From Bacteroidetes bacterium QS_8_64_10 (lineage in GTDB: Bacteria > Bacteroidota > Rhodothermia > Rhodothermales > Salinibacteraceae), in NCBI GenBank assembly GCA_003022505.1, contig PXTQ01000060.1, positions 1 through 6,335 on the forward strand: DNA of 6,335 bases, read 5' to 3'. Below, in pieces: positions 6,234-6,335 of the stretch. Positions within the stretch are counted from its first letter, which is position 1. Each line of letters starts with the position of its first letter. A program made the translations under genes and the position numbers. The notes under the pieces are model-generated. The model had not been told where the DNA came from. It did not search any database and was given only the letters and a program-made list of their open reading frames with translations.

Positions 6234-6335
6234 GTGTCACGTTTGCACGACGCTCACTTGCGACGCGGCTATCGGTTGCGCGTGCTGGGCGGCCTCGTGG
6301 TCAGCCTTGCGGCGGTGATCTGCGTGCTCCAGTTC
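6234..6335 (+). CDS. N-terminus of a membrane-anchored protein, possibly TonB-family energy transducer (C-terminus outside window)
   Basis: Only 34 codons lie in the window, starting with GTG at 6234 and open to the right edge. The start is supported by AGGA (6224-6227) six bases upstream. An in-frame TAG at 6192-6194 and the absence of an in-frame ATG leave GTG as the best choice; TTG at 6240 is possible. The protein begins with a polar, basic segment (SRLHDAHLRRGYRLR, residues 2-16) followed by one hydrophobic segment (residues 17-34, VLGGLVVSLAAVICVLQF). This is a cytoplasmic N-terminus plus a single membrane anchor. The pattern of a basic stretch with an aromatic residue just before a membrane helix resembles the start of TonB-family energy transducers in Bacteroidota and Rhodothermia. 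The diagnostic C-terminal TonB domain is not visible, so another single-pass protein is equally possible on sequence alone. It is divergent from carA. Confidence 0.5.
   Translation, partial: MSRLHDAHLRRGYRLRVLGGLVVSLAAVICVLQF

Overview
The window looks like chromosomal DNA from a fairly GC-rich member of the Bacteroidota/Rhodothermota group, for example a Rhodothermia relative of Salinibacter. Three things suggest this. The large subunit of carbamoyl-phosphate synthase is short, about 946 residues, and ends in a -LYLSK tail like the short CarB proteins of Bacteroidota. The minus-strand genes start with no recognisable Shine-Dalgarno sequence, which is common in that group. The proteins are acidic. 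The assignment is an inference and no rRNA is present to confirm it.

Layout from left to right. Positions 1-584 (minus) hold the N-terminal part of an exported or membrane protein of unknown function that runs off the left edge. Positions 750-3590 (minus) are carB. Positions 3591-3796 are a non-coding leader with an A/C-rich, G-poor mRNA segment and a perfect hairpin. Positions 3797-4255 (minus) encode a small nucleotidyltransferase-fold protein, and 4203-4385 (minus) a 60-residue charged protein that overlaps its start. Positions 4386-4569 are non-coding and include an AT-rich inverted repeat. Positions 4570-5727 (minus) are carA. Positions 5728-6233 are a non-coding divergent region. From 6234 (plus) a gene with an N-terminal membrane anchor begins and leaves the window; it resembles the start of a TonB-type energy transducer.

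CarA (glutaminase) and CarB (synthetase) together make carbamoyl phosphate from glutamine, bicarbonate and ATP for pyrimidine and arginine synthesis. Two features are unusual. The CarB chain lacks the C-terminal MGS-like allosteric domain. The usual carAB pair is split by about 980 bases holding a two-gene nucleotidyltransferase cassette, so carB probably has its own leader or promoter. No mobile element, CRISPR array, tRNA or rRNA was seen. The best candidate for something little described is the small-protein/nucleotidyltransferase pair; the rest is mostly housekeeping.
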